Part shown: piece by piece, positions 8,416 to 15,868 of the stretch | How positions within the stretch are numbered: the first letter of the stretch is position 1 | How the letters are laid out: every line of letters begins with the position of its first letter | Assembly (NCBI GenBank): GCA_046703825.1 | Contig: JBJKSO010000033.1 | Coordinates: forward strand, 1 to 41,064 | Direction: 5' to 3' | From: JBJKSO01 sp046703825 | Lineage (GTDB): Bacteria; Chloroflexota; Dormibacteria; Aeolococcales; Bog-877 | DNA: 41,064 bases | Made by a program: the position numbers and the translations under genes | Notes under the pieces: generated by a model | Databases searched by the model: none | Told to the model about the DNA's origin: nothing | The model's input: only the letters and a program-made list of their open reading frames with translations

Positions 8416-8951
8416 TTCGGGGTGGTCTGTCCGGACTCCTCCTGCCGGGCGAGCATGAAGAGCAGGTCCGAGAGCCGGTTCAGGTAGCGAATCACCTCGG
8501 CGTTCTCCAGCTGACCGCTGCGTCGCAGGCTCACCGCCCGCCGCTCCGCGCGCCTCACCACCGTTCTCGCCAGGTCGATGGCGGCGGCACCAGGCGAGCC
8601 ACCCGGCAGCACGAAGCCGTCCGGAAGGCCAACCTCGGCCTCCAGGCGGTGAACCTCGGCCTCCAGTGCGTCCACCGCCGCCGCCTCGAGCGTGGGGAAG
8701 TGGGCTTGCAGCTTGGAGCGCTGGCCGCTCGCGGTGGCAAGCTCCGCCCCGGCGGTGAAGCACTCACGCTGCAACTCCAGCAGTCGCCGGGCCACCTCGG
8801 GGTGTGAACAGAGGCTGCGAGCCAGGCCGAGAGCCGAGACCGCCTCGTCGAGCGCCCCGTAGGCCTCGGTGCGGGCATCATCCTTGGCCACCCGACCCCC
8901 GTATAGGAGCGAAGTCTCGCCGCCGTCTCCGTGCTTGGTGACGATGCTCAC
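8412..8951 (-). CDS. pduO: PduO-type ATP:cob(I)alamin adenosyltransferase
   Basis: The enzyme transfers the adenosyl group of ATP to reduced corrinoid to make adenosylcobalamin. The N-terminal motif TKHGDGGETSLLYGGRVAKD forms the ATP site, followed by the YGALDEAVSALGLAR helix. The C-terminal VVRRAERRAVSL and RYLNRLSDLLFMLAR helices are typical of PduO proteins. Its 179 residues fit a single-domain form. The GTG start at 8951 lies four bases after the trxB stop. No other cobalamin genes are nearby, so it probably serves corrinoid salvage or repair for a B12-dependent enzyme encoded elsewhere. Confidence 0.92.
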   Translation of the reverse strand: MSIVTKHGDGGETSLLYGGRVAKDDARTEAYGALDEAVSALGLARSLCSHPEVARRLLELQRECFTAGAELATASGQRSKLQAHFPTLEAAAVDALEAEVHRLEAEVGLPDGFVLPGGSPGAAAIDLARTVVRRAERRAVSLRRSGQLENAEVIRYLNRLSDLLFMLARQEESGQTTPK

Positions 8952-8955
8952 GCCA

Positions 8956-9927
8956 CTACGGGGTAGCCAGTGCCGCCTGAGCCGGCTCGCCCTCGGACTG
9001 GGCCGACTCCAACTGCTTGGTGGCGGCCAGGGCGGCAGTGGTGGCGTCTCCCACCGCTGTTGTCACCTGCCGGGTCAGCTGGGCCCGGACGTCCCCGGCG
9101 GCGTAGATGCCCGGCACCGAGGTCTGCATGTTGCCGTCGGTGAGGTAGTAGCCCTGATCGTCGTGTTCCGCGTGCTGGCGCAGCAGCCCGGTGTTGGGAA
9201 GAAAGCCGACGAAGATGAAGACACCCCCCACGTCGAGCGTGGAGCGCTCGGCGGTGCGCACGTTGCGCAGCCGCAGCCCGGTGGTACGACCGGCTTCGCC
9301 GAGGACCTCCTCGACCACTGTGTCCAGGATGAAGTCGATCTTGGGGTTCTTGCAGGCGCGCTCCAGGAGCAAGGGCTGGGCCCGGAACTGGTCCCGGCGG
9401 TGGATCACCGTCACCCGGCTGGCGTACCGGGTCAAGAAGTCCGCCTCCTCCACCGCCGCGTCGCCACCCCCGACCACGGCCAGGTGCTCACCTTTGAAGA
9501 ACGCACCGTCGCAGACGGCGCAGTACGAGACCCCCCGGCCCGCGTACTCCTGCTCGCCGGGTACGTCCAGCTTGCGCGGCTGCCCCCCCGCCGTGATGAT
9601 CACGGCGTCGGCCCAGTAGGGCTCTCCCTCCTCCATCTCCAGGCGCTTGCGGCCATCCGCCTCCACCTCGATCGCCACCACCCTACCGGAGATCAGCTCC
9701 GCACCGAAGGTGAGGGCGTGGTCGGTCATCTTGGAGGCGAGCTCGGGCCCGGTGACCGAGGCAAAGCCCGGGTAGTCCTCGACCAGATCGGTGTTGAGCA
9801 GTTCACCGCCCGGGATTCCCGCCTCGAAGAGCGCGGTTCGCTTCAGCGCCCGCCCACCGTAGAGGGCGGCCGTCAGGCCGGCCGGCCCGGCTCCGACGAT
9901 TGCGATCTCGTAGTGTCGGCTGTCCAC
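8956..9927 (-). CDS. trxB: thioredoxin reductase
   Basis: TrxB reduces thioredoxin with NADPH through FAD and an active-site disulfide. The FAD motif VGAGPAGL is at 11-18, the redox pair is SYCAVCD with Cys136 and Cys139, the NADPH motif GGGDAAVEEA follows, and the C-terminal GIYAAGDVR completes the fold. Its 323 residues match the low-molecular-weight bacterial type. It is the promoter-proximal gene of the run trxB-pduO-acyP-trpC-trpF-trpB-trpA, in which neighbours overlap or lie within about 25 bases. No thioredoxin gene is adjacent. Confidence 0.94.
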   Translation of the reverse strand: MDSRHYEIAIVGAGPAGLTAALYGGRALKRTALFEAGIPGGELLNTDLVEDYPGFASVTGPELASKMTDHALTFGAELISGRVVAIEVEADGRKRLEMEEGEPYWADAVIITAGGQPRKLDVPGEQEYAGRGVSYCAVCDGAFFKGEHLAVVGGGDAAVEEADFLTRYASRVTVIHRRDQFRAQPLLLERACKNPKIDFILDTVVEEVLGEAGRTTGLRLRNVRTAERSTLDVGGVFIFVGFLPNTGLLRQHAEHDDQGYYLTDGNMQTSVPGIYAAGDVRAQLTRQVTTAVGDATTAALAATKQLESAQSEGEPAQAALATP

Positions 9928-10012
9928 TTCAGGCCTCGAGCAAGTTGGTAGTTGATCCGAGTCTACCCAGCGCCAGATCCCGCCAAGCGCCGGTGGGCAG
10001 ACCCCCTGCCGG

Positions 10013-11293
10013 TCAGACCGCCTCGCTCACCCGCCCCCGCAGCCGCTGCTCGTCCATGGCCGAGACCCGCTCCCCCAGGGCCCGGTTGGAGTACTGGTGC
10101 CAGATCTCGTTGCCGCCGCTCTTCCAGCTGACGCTGGGGCGCTCCAGCAGTACCGGATCGACCCGCTCGGCGTAGCGCTCGACCATGCCGATCACCGACT
10201 CCACCAGCGTCTCGCCGAGAGCGTGCGGCTGAAGACCGAGGTCCAGCAGATGCTGGTGCTTGGCGTTGTAGTAGTGGGTCTCGAGTTCGACCCTGGGGTT
10301 GGGCAGGTGGGTGGTCTCGGTCTTCAACCCCTTCTGCGCCCTGGTCTTGGTCACCAGAGCCGCCAGCTCGTTGATCGAGAACTGCTCCGTGAACTGGTTG
10401 AACACCCGGCATTCGCCCCGCTCCGCCGGATTCTCCAAGGCCAGCGTGATGCAGGCCATGGTGTCGCGGAGGTCCAGGTAGCCACGGGTCTGACCGCCCT
10501 TGCCGTAGACGGTCAGCGGCTGGCCGACCGCCGCTTGGACGCAGAAGCGGTTCAGCACCGTGCCCCAGACCGAGTCGAAGTCGAACCGGGTCTGGAGGTC
10601 GGGGTGCAGCTTGGTCTCGTCCGTGTCCACCCCGTAAACCACCCCCTGGTTGAGGTCGGTGGCCCGGGTGCCCCAGATCCGGCAGGTGAAGTGGATGTTG
10701 TGGCTGTCGTGCACCTTGGACAGGTGGTAGAAGCTACCCGGCACCTTGGGAAAGGGCAGACGGTCCTTGCGACCCTCGTGCTCGATGTCGATGTAGCCCT
10801 CCTCGATGGGGATGTTGGGCGTGCCGTACTCGCCCATGGTTCCAAGCTTGATGAGATGGCAATCCGGCACGTGGTCGCGGATGGCGAAGAGCAGGTTGAG
10901 AGTGCCCGCGACGTTGTTCATCTGGGTGAAGACGGCGTGGCTGCGGTCGATCATCGAGAACGGGGCGCTGCGCTGCTCGGCGAAGTGGATCACCGCCTGG
11001 GGCTTGAACTCTGAGAAGAGGCGGTCGACCGCCCCGTAGTCGGTCAGGTCGGCACGGCGCCACTCGATGGTGCGCCCGGCCACCTGCCGCCAGCGCCGGA
11101 CCCGCTGGCCCATGGTGCGGATCGGGATCAGGCTGTAGGTGCCGCCCTGGCTGTCCCAGCGCCGGCGGGACAGGTTGTCGACCGCCACCACCCGGTGTCC
11201 CTGCTGGGAAAGGTGCATCGCCATCGGCCATCCGATGTAGCCGTCGGCGCCCAGCACCAGGATGGTCAGGCCGTTGCTCTTTTTAGAACTCAT
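10013..11293 (-). CDS. sqdB: UDP-sulfoquinovose synthase (SQD1/SqdB-like)
   Basis: This NAD-dependent extended SDR would make UDP-sulfoquinovose from UDP-glucose and sulfite, the head-group donor for sulfolipid or sulfonated glycans. The NAD motif is GADGYIGWPMA with glycines 15, 18 and 21. The catalytic Thr152 in KLGTMGEYGTPN and Tyr189/Lys193 in YHLSK closely parallel Thr145, Tyr182 and Lys186 of Arabidopsis SQD1. GTMGEYGTPNIPIEEGYI is characteristic of the family. Its 426 residues are a little longer than the usual 390-400. AAGGA lies about ten bases before the ATG. No sqdX/sqdD-type glycosyltransferase is adjacent, so the acceptor is unknown; the glycosyltransferases at 20-26 kb are candidates only. 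Confidence 0.9.
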   Translation of the reverse strand: MSSKKSNGLTILVLGADGYIGWPMAMHLSQQGHRVVAVDNLSRRRWDSQGGTYSLIPIRTMGQRVRRWRQVAGRTIEWRRADLTDYGAVDRLFSEFKPQAVIHFAEQRSAPFSMIDRSHAVFTQMNNVAGTLNLLFAIRDHVPDCHLIKLGTMGEYGTPNIPIEEGYIDIEHEGRKDRLPFPKVPGSFYHLSKVHDSHNIHFTCRIWGTRATDLNQGVVYGVDTDETKLHPDLQTRFDFDSVWGTVLNRFCVQAAVGQPLTVYGKGGQTRGYLDLRDTMACITLALENPAERGECRVFNQFTEQFSINELAALVTKTRAQKGLKTETTHLPNPRVELETHYYNAKHQHLLDLGLQPHALGETLVESVIGMVERYAERVDPVLLERPSVSWKSGGNEIWHQYSNRALGERVSAMDEQRLRGRVSEAV

Positions 11294-11453
11294 AGTTGTG
11301 CTGTTCCTTACGACTGAGTCGAATCCCGGTCAGCTTGACGACCACCGAGGGTCGAAGTGACTAGCCGACCCCGCGCCATGGTGCCAGACGCCCGGGAACG
11401 AGGTCAATGCGCCGGCGCGTTCTGTGCCGAACTCTCAGCGATCCCCAAGACCA

Positions 11454-12350
11454 TCACCCCTGGCTCAGCCACGACTGCAGCACCGGCTGCAGTTCGCTCA
11501 TGGGGATGGCGAAGGCGCCCGGGCCATTCTGGGCCGCCAGGGTGAGCACCCCGACCACGGAGCCGCTGGTGCTCAGAACCGGTCCCCCGCTGTTGCCCGG
11601 ATAGATGTGAGCCGGCATACGGATCAGGTCCGAGTAGTTGGAGATCTCACCGGGCACGGCGTCGTCCACGGTGGCGCGCTTGTTGAGGCCGTTCACCGAG
11701 GAGTCGGTCACCGGCTGGTGGCCGGTCGCGCCCTGGGAAGCCAGCACCACCACCGGCTGCCCCAGGGTGGGCAGGGCATAGGTGACGGGAAAGGCCGACT
11801 CCCGCAATCCGCTCACGTGGACCTCGGCCATGTCCAGCGCGGTGTCGACGTTGACCACCGTCGCGGGGAACTGGTCGCCGGCAGGGTCAACCACGTGGAA
11901 GCTAATCCCCTGATGGACCACGTGATCGTTGGTGATGAAGTCGCCGTTGTCGTCGATCGGCCAGCCGGTGCCCAGCTCCTCGCTCTGGGCCCCCACCGCC
12001 ACCACGGTGATGATCTCGGGGAGGTCGGAGCGGGCCACCTGCTGCAGCTGCTGCGCCGCCTCTGCGCGCTGCAGCACCTGCGATGGCGTCGAGCTGGCGC
12101 TCGGGGTGGCCTTGGGCGGCGTGGTGGGCGGCGCGCCGCGCTGCTGGAGCAAGGAGACCGTCGAGCCGATGGCGACGCCGAGCGCCACCACCACCAGCAG
12201 CGAGACCATCCGGCGCCAGCTCGAGCGCCGGACCCGGACCGGGGCCTCGATTTCGCTGGGCGCATCCGCCTCCGGATCGGCTGGGATCCACCGAAGGGGC
12301 TCGAGCCGGCGCTCTTCCCCCGGCGCTCCCCCTGGCGGCTGCTGGTCCGT
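11454..12350 (-). CDS. membrane-anchored HtrA-like serine protease without PDZ domain; start uncertain
   Basis: This is a trypsin-fold protease, probably acting outside the membrane. Numbered from ATG 12209, the triad is His96 in FITNDHVV, Asp126 in DTALDMAEV and Ser207 in YPGNSGGPV. One membrane anchor (MVSLLVVVALGVAIGSTV) is followed by a Pro/Thr-rich linker and a short coiled segment. There is no PDZ domain. ATG 12209 is the only ordinary start, but it places the anchor at residue 1. The frame stays open to 12383 and encodes an acidic, Pro-rich segment ending in basic residues just before the anchor, a typical cytoplasmic tail. ACG at 12350 has AGGAG (12356-12360) five bases upstream and gives 298 residues; I list this form. 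Confidence 0.75.
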   Translation of the reverse strand, partial: TDQQPPGGAPGEERRLEPLRWIPADPEADAPSEIEAPVRVRRSSWRRMVSLLVVVALGVAIGSTVSLLQQRGAPPTTPPKATPSASSTPSQVLQRAEAAQQLQQVARSDLPEIITVVAVGAQSEELGTGWPIDDNGDFITNDHVVHQGISFHVVDPAGDQFPATVVNVDTALDMAEVHVSGLRESAFPVTYALPTLGQPVVVLASQGATGHQPVTDSSVNGLNKRATVDDAVPGEISNYSDLIRMPAHIYPGNSGGPVLSTSGSVVGVLTLAAQNGPGAFAIPMSELQPVLQSWLSQG

Positions 12351-12428
12351 GGCCTCTCCTCGCTGGTCTCCCTGGGCAAGACTCTACTCGAAGCCGGGCG
12401 GGAACCGACCGAGGCAAGCGGGCGCCGC

Positions 12429-12515
12429 TGGTGCCGGGAGCGGGACTCGAACCCGCACGCAGTGACCTGCACAGCGCCCTGAACGCTGCGTGTCTACCAA
12501 TTCCACCATCCCGGC
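12429..12515 (-). tRNA. tRNA-Leu (anticodon CAG)
   Basis: Read on the minus strand, the acceptor arms GCCGGGA (5' end at 12515) and TCCCGGC pair fully. The D-arm contains GGTAGACA, the anticodon stem CAGCG/CGCTG encloses TTCAGGG giving anticodon CAG, and there is a long variable arm followed by the T-loop GTTCGAGTCC. This is a class II tRNA as expected for leucine. The discriminator is A at 12432, and CCA is encoded at 12429-12431. It lies between the solute-binding protein and the HtrA-like gene. Confidence 0.95.
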
Positions 12516-12560
12516 GCGCAGCTTGGAATCCTACCTCAGCGCCGATGCCCCTCCACAGGG

Positions 12561-14159
12561 TCAGAGCCTCCAGGCGGCGACGTCGGCAAACCGCTGGGCG
12601 GGATCTCCCACAGACGGCACCCCCGGCGTGTGCACGCCGGCCAGGTGGTAGTAGACATCGACCGGCGTGTACAGGAAGACGGCGGGGATGTCGGTGCTGA
12701 GGCGACCGCTGACCGTGCGGTAGGCGGAACGCCGCGCCCCCAGGTTGGCGGCGGTTGCCAGCTGGTCCAGGGCGTGGTTCAGGAAGGGGTCCGGGGCCGC
12801 CTGACTGAAGTTCAGCGACTGGCCCGGCTCTACTCCCGACAAAAAGAGCGCAGTCAGGTCCGGGTCGGGGCCGTTGTCGAAGCCGACCAGCGCCGCCTGG
12901 AAGCGCTCGGAAGTTAGGGTTGTGCTGACGAACCCGCCCTGGGGAAGGGTACGGACCGTGGCCAGAATCCCCTGCTTTCCAAGCTGCGCCGCCAGGCCGG
13001 CGGCGGCGGCGGGCAGCGGGTCCACCTGGGGCACGTCGATCGTGAGCTTGAGCGGCACCCGAGACTTCATGAAGGCGCCCCCGGGACGGGTCCTGGTCCA
13101 CCCGGCCGCCTTCAGCAGCTGCGCCGGCGTAACCGTGCTGGCGGGCGGCTGCGCCACCGCCCGCGCCCAGCCGATCGACACCGGCAAGGGACCGTACTGG
13201 GCGCGGCCGAGCCCGTGCAGGGCGTGGCTCAGGAGCCGTCCCCGATTGATCGCGCTAGCGATCGCCTGGCGCACGGCCATGGTGTCGAGCGGGTACGCCT
13301 GCTCGTTGAGGATGAGCTCGACGAACGCGTACGTGGTCATCCGGGAGGCGACCAGGTCGGACGGCAGTCCGGCGAGGTCCGACGGCGTCGACGCCAGCCA
13401 GCCGTCGACCGTCCCCGCCGCCAGCATTCCCTTCACGGTTGCGGAAGTCGGCTCCAGATCGAGGCGGAACCCGGCCAGGCGCGGCCGCGGCCGGTAGTAG
13501 GGGTTGCGGGTGAGGCGGACCGCATTGGGGGTGTTGGCCGCGACGGTGAACGGCCCCGCCGATGGCGGGAACAGGCTGACCGTGCGCTGGCCGCCCTTGA
13601 AGTAGCGAGCCACCTGATCGTGGTAGTGGCCGGCGGGGATGATCGCGTCCTCGGCTGCGGCCGGGAAGCTGGTGCTGGGACCGGGGAGGGTGAACACGCC
13701 GGCCCAGAGAGAGCTGGCGTCGAGGCTCACCCCGGTCCAGGGGGCGGCCAGATCGGTGTTGGGGAACTGGGGCGACTGGAGCACGGCCAGCGTGAAGGCC
13801 ACGTCCCGGGTCGTGATCGGAGCCCCGTCCGACCACTTCCGCTTCGGCGAGAGGGTGAACGCGTACTTGGCGCCTCCCGCCTCGATGCGCCAGCTGGCGG
13901 CGAGCGCCAATGTCGGCTGGCCGCTCCGGCCCGGCTCCAGCAGACCCGGTGACGTGAGCGCCCCCACCGATTGCGCCACCGGGTTGGTGGGGGCGACAAG
14001 CGGGCTCAGGGCCGAGGGACCCGGGGGCGCCACCACCGCCTCTGAGTAGACCTGGTCCACCTGCTCCACATGCGCCGAGAGGGCCAAGGCGGCTCCGCCC
14101 GCCCCGGCGAGCAGGAGAAGACCGGCTCCGGCGGCGGCGAGCAGCCGATGCCGGCGCAA
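12561..14159 (-). CDS. peptide/nickel ABC transporter substrate-binding protein (family 5)
   Basis: An exported solute-binding protein of the DppA/OppA family, which captures peptides or related solutes for an ABC importer. From TTG 14159 it has 532 residues. It begins with RRHRLLAAAGAGLLLLAGAG, a basic region plus hydrophobic signal or anchor without a lipobox cysteine. The family landmarks KRKWSDGAPITTRDVAFTL, the central NPYYRPRP and MAVRQAIASAINR are present. The frame is open further upstream through secG, but that part is antisense-free overlap with a real gene and should not be counted. No permease or ATPase genes adjoin it, so it is an orphan binding protein. TTG 14159 has no strong ribosome site. 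Confidence 0.85.
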   Translation of the reverse strand: MRRHRLLAAAGAGLLLLAGAGGAALALSAHVEQVDQVYSEAVVAPPGPSALSPLVAPTNPVAQSVGALTSPGLLEPGRSGQPTLALAASWRIEAGGAKYAFTLSPKRKWSDGAPITTRDVAFTLAVLQSPQFPNTDLAAPWTGVSLDASSLWAGVFTLPGPSTSFPAAAEDAIIPAGHYHDQVARYFKGGQRTVSLFPPSAGPFTVAANTPNAVRLTRNPYYRPRPRLAGFRLDLEPTSATVKGMLAAGTVDGWLASTPSDLAGLPSDLVASRMTTYAFVELILNEQAYPLDTMAVRQAIASAINRGRLLSHALHGLGRAQYGPLPVSIGWARAVAQPPASTVTPAQLLKAAGWTRTRPGGAFMKSRVPLKLTIDVPQVDPLPAAAAGLAAQLGKQGILATVRTLPQGGFVSTTLTSERFQAALVGFDNGPDPDLTALFLSGVEPGQSLNFSQAAPDPFLNHALDQLATAANLGARRSAYRTVSGRLSTDIPAVFLYTPVDVYYHLAGVHTPGVPSVGDPAQRFADVAAWRL

Positions 14160-14167
14160 GCCGTCAG

Positions 14168-14398
14168 CTAGCCGAAGCGCACCTCGAGCACCGCGGTCAA
14201 GGCGAAGGCGACGGCGAACCAGATCGACAGGCGGAACAGGACCCGCTCCAGCCCCCGCCGGGTCCGATAGCCGCCACCGGTGTCCGTCCCGCCCCCGATG
14301 GTCCCGCCAAGGCCGCTGGACTTGGGAGTCTGCAGCAGAATCGTGATGCCCAGCAGGATGGCGAGGATCACCTCGGCCGCCGTTATCGCGGTCTTCAC
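14168..14398 (-). CDS. secG: preprotein translocase subunit SecG
   Basis: SecG is the small auxiliary membrane subunit of the SecYEG translocon. The 76-residue protein has two hydrophobic segments, at about 7-23 and 55-72. Between them is the conserved stretch LLQTPKSSGLGGTIGGG, the Gly-rich cytoplasmic loop typical of SecG. The ATG at 14398 overlaps the mec stop by four bases, and the solute-binding protein starts a few bases after its own stop. Linkage near enolase is common for secG in several phyla. Confidence 0.9.
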   Translation of the reverse strand: MKTAITAAEVILAILLGITILLQTPKSSGLGGTIGGGTDTGGGYRTRRGLERVLFRLSIWFAVAFALTAVLEVRFG

Positions 14399-14880
14399 GA
14401 TGCGTCCGCCACAAGGCGGGGATTATATCCGCCCTCTGCTGAAGTCACCTGAAGCGCCACCTCCTGGAAGAGGCGGGCCTCGCCCTCACCGCCCAGCCGC
14501 CAGGCAGTGGCGGCCGCCAGCTGGCCCTGGTGGACGGCCATCACCACGTAGTGGTAGCCGGGCCAGGCGCGGTCGGTGTCGAATTGGCTGGGGCGGGCGG
14601 GATGGTCCGGGTGGGTGTGGTAGAAGCCAACCACCTCCTCGGCCCGGGCACGAGCTGCGCGCTCAGCGTCGAGGAGGTCCCGGGGGTCCAGCTCGTAGCG
14701 GTCGTTGCGGCGATCGGTGACCAGGTTGCGCCCCAGCCGCACCTCGGAAACCACCACCTTGCCCTGTTCTTCGCGGCCGAGCAAGACCCCGCAGCCTTCG
14801 AATGGGTACGCCTGCTCGCCCAGCGAGCGCATCCGCTCGAAAAGCTCCCCGGAGAACTCCAGGGCAGGTTCCTCAGCCAT
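14395..14880 (-). CDS. mec: JAMM/Mov34 metallopeptidase (Mec-like)
   Basis: A zinc isopeptidase of the Mov34/MPN/PAD-1 family. In mycobacteria the Mec enzyme releases cysteine from the C terminus of the carrier protein CysO after CysM has loaded it. The complete JAMM motif is present: Glu28 in YPFEGCGVLLG, then His88-x-His90, Ser98 and Asp101 in FYHTHPDHPARPSQFDTD with canonical spacing. Length is 161 residues, a stand-alone catalytic domain. The ATG at 14880 overlaps the cysM stop by eight bases. The operon context with cysM strongly supports a Mec role, but no CysO-like ubiquitin-fold gene is adjacent. Confidence 0.9.
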   Translation of the reverse strand: MAEEPALEFSGELFERMRSLGEQAYPFEGCGVLLGREEQGKVVVSEVRLGRNLVTDRRNDRYELDPRDLLDAERAARARAEEVVGFYHTHPDHPARPSQFDTDRAWPGYHYVVMAVHQGQLAAATAWRLGGEGEARLFQEVALQVTSAEGGYNPRLVADAS

Positions 14881-15832
14881 CCAGGAGCCCGCCGTAGAGG
14901 CCGCCGCTGAGATAGCGGTCGCCGCCGTCGGGCAGCATCACGACCGCGACCCCATCGCGCAGCCCCTCTTGGATCAGCTGCGAGACCCCCCAGAGCGCCA
15001 GCCCGGACGAGTGACCCACCAGCACACCCTCCTCCCGGGCGAGGCGCGCGGCCAGCCGGTAGGCGTCATCGGTGGGTCCCTGGAGGTGCAGGTCCGCCAC
15101 CCTCGGGTCGTAGATGCCGGGAACGATCGCGGCGGGCATGTGCTTGAGCCCCTCCAGGCCGTGGAAGGCGTCGTCGGGCTCCAGGCTGACGCAGGTGATC
15201 GCCGGGTTGAACTCCTTCAGCCTGCGCGCGGTGCCGATAAAGGTGCCGCTGGTGCCCAGCCCGGCCAGGAAGTGAGTAACCTCCCCGCCGGTCTGCTCCC
15301 AGATCTCGGGCGCGGTGGAATCGTAGTGGGCGCGCCAGTTGGAGGGGTTGTTGTACTGGTCGGGGACGAAGTAGCGCTCCGGCGACTGCGCCTTCAACCG
15401 GCGGCAGAGCAGGATGGCGCCGTCGGAGCCCTCCTGGGGATCGCTCAAGACCAGCTCGGCGCCGTAGGCGCGCATCAGCTGCTGGCGCTCCTCGCTGGCG
15501 TTGGCCGGGACTACCAGCTTGACCCGGTAGCCGAAGGCCGCCGCGAGCATGGCGTAAGCCACCCCGGTGTTGCCGCTGGTGCTGTCTAGGATCACCTTGT
15601 CGCGGGTCAGCTCTCCACTCCGGCGCGCGTCCTCCAGCATCCGCAGCGCCGGGCGATCCTTCACCGACCCGCCGGGGTTGAAAAACTCTGCCTTGCCCAG
15701 CACCACCAGCTCCGGGGCGATCGCCTCGAACAGGCGCAGCCGCAGCATGGGCGTGTTGCCGACCAGGTCCGCAATTCCCTGATCGGGGAGGCGGCTGAGC
15801 AGGCGCAGTCGCGCCGGGGGATAGGAAGTCAC
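14873..15832 (-). CDS. cysM: cysteine synthase (CysM-type)
   Basis: A PLP enzyme of the beta-family that forms cysteine from an activated serine and a sulfur donor. The Schiff-base lysine is Lys58 in NPGGSVKDRPALRM, the PLP phosphate loop is STSGNTG at 84-90, and GLGTSGTFIG follows. Its 319 residues are typical. Coupling to a Mec-like JAMM peptidase argues for the mycobacterial CysM pathway, with O-phosphoserine and a thiocarboxylated carrier protein, over the CysK sulfide pathway; substrate choice cannot be read directly. The start given is GTG at 15832. AAGGA lies only two bases ahead, so translation may begin slightly downstream. Confidence 0.92.
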   Translation of the reverse strand: MTSYPPARLRLLSRLPDQGIADLVGNTPMLRLRLFEAIAPELVVLGKAEFFNPGGSVKDRPALRMLEDARRSGELTRDKVILDSTSGNTGVAYAMLAAAFGYRVKLVVPANASEERQQLMRAYGAELVLSDPQEGSDGAILLCRRLKAQSPERYFVPDQYNNPSNWRAHYDSTAPEIWEQTGGEVTHFLAGLGTSGTFIGTARRLKEFNPAITCVSLEPDDAFHGLEGLKHMPAAIVPGIYDPRVADLHLQGPTDDAYRLAARLAREEGVLVGHSSGLALWGVSQLIQEGLRDGVAVVMLPDGGDRYLSGGLYGGLLDG

Positions 15833-15868
15833 AATCCTTACTGTATCAGTCGGGTTTAGAGGTATCGC

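Noticed and set aside
8416..8763. N-terminal extension of acylphosphatase to 211 residues
   Set aside because: The extra part lies inside pduO in another frame, and the GTGA overlap gives a normal 95-residue enzyme.
11902..13101. Minus-strand frame crossing tRNA-Leu
   Set aside because: It runs through a tRNA gene and parts of two real genes in another frame.
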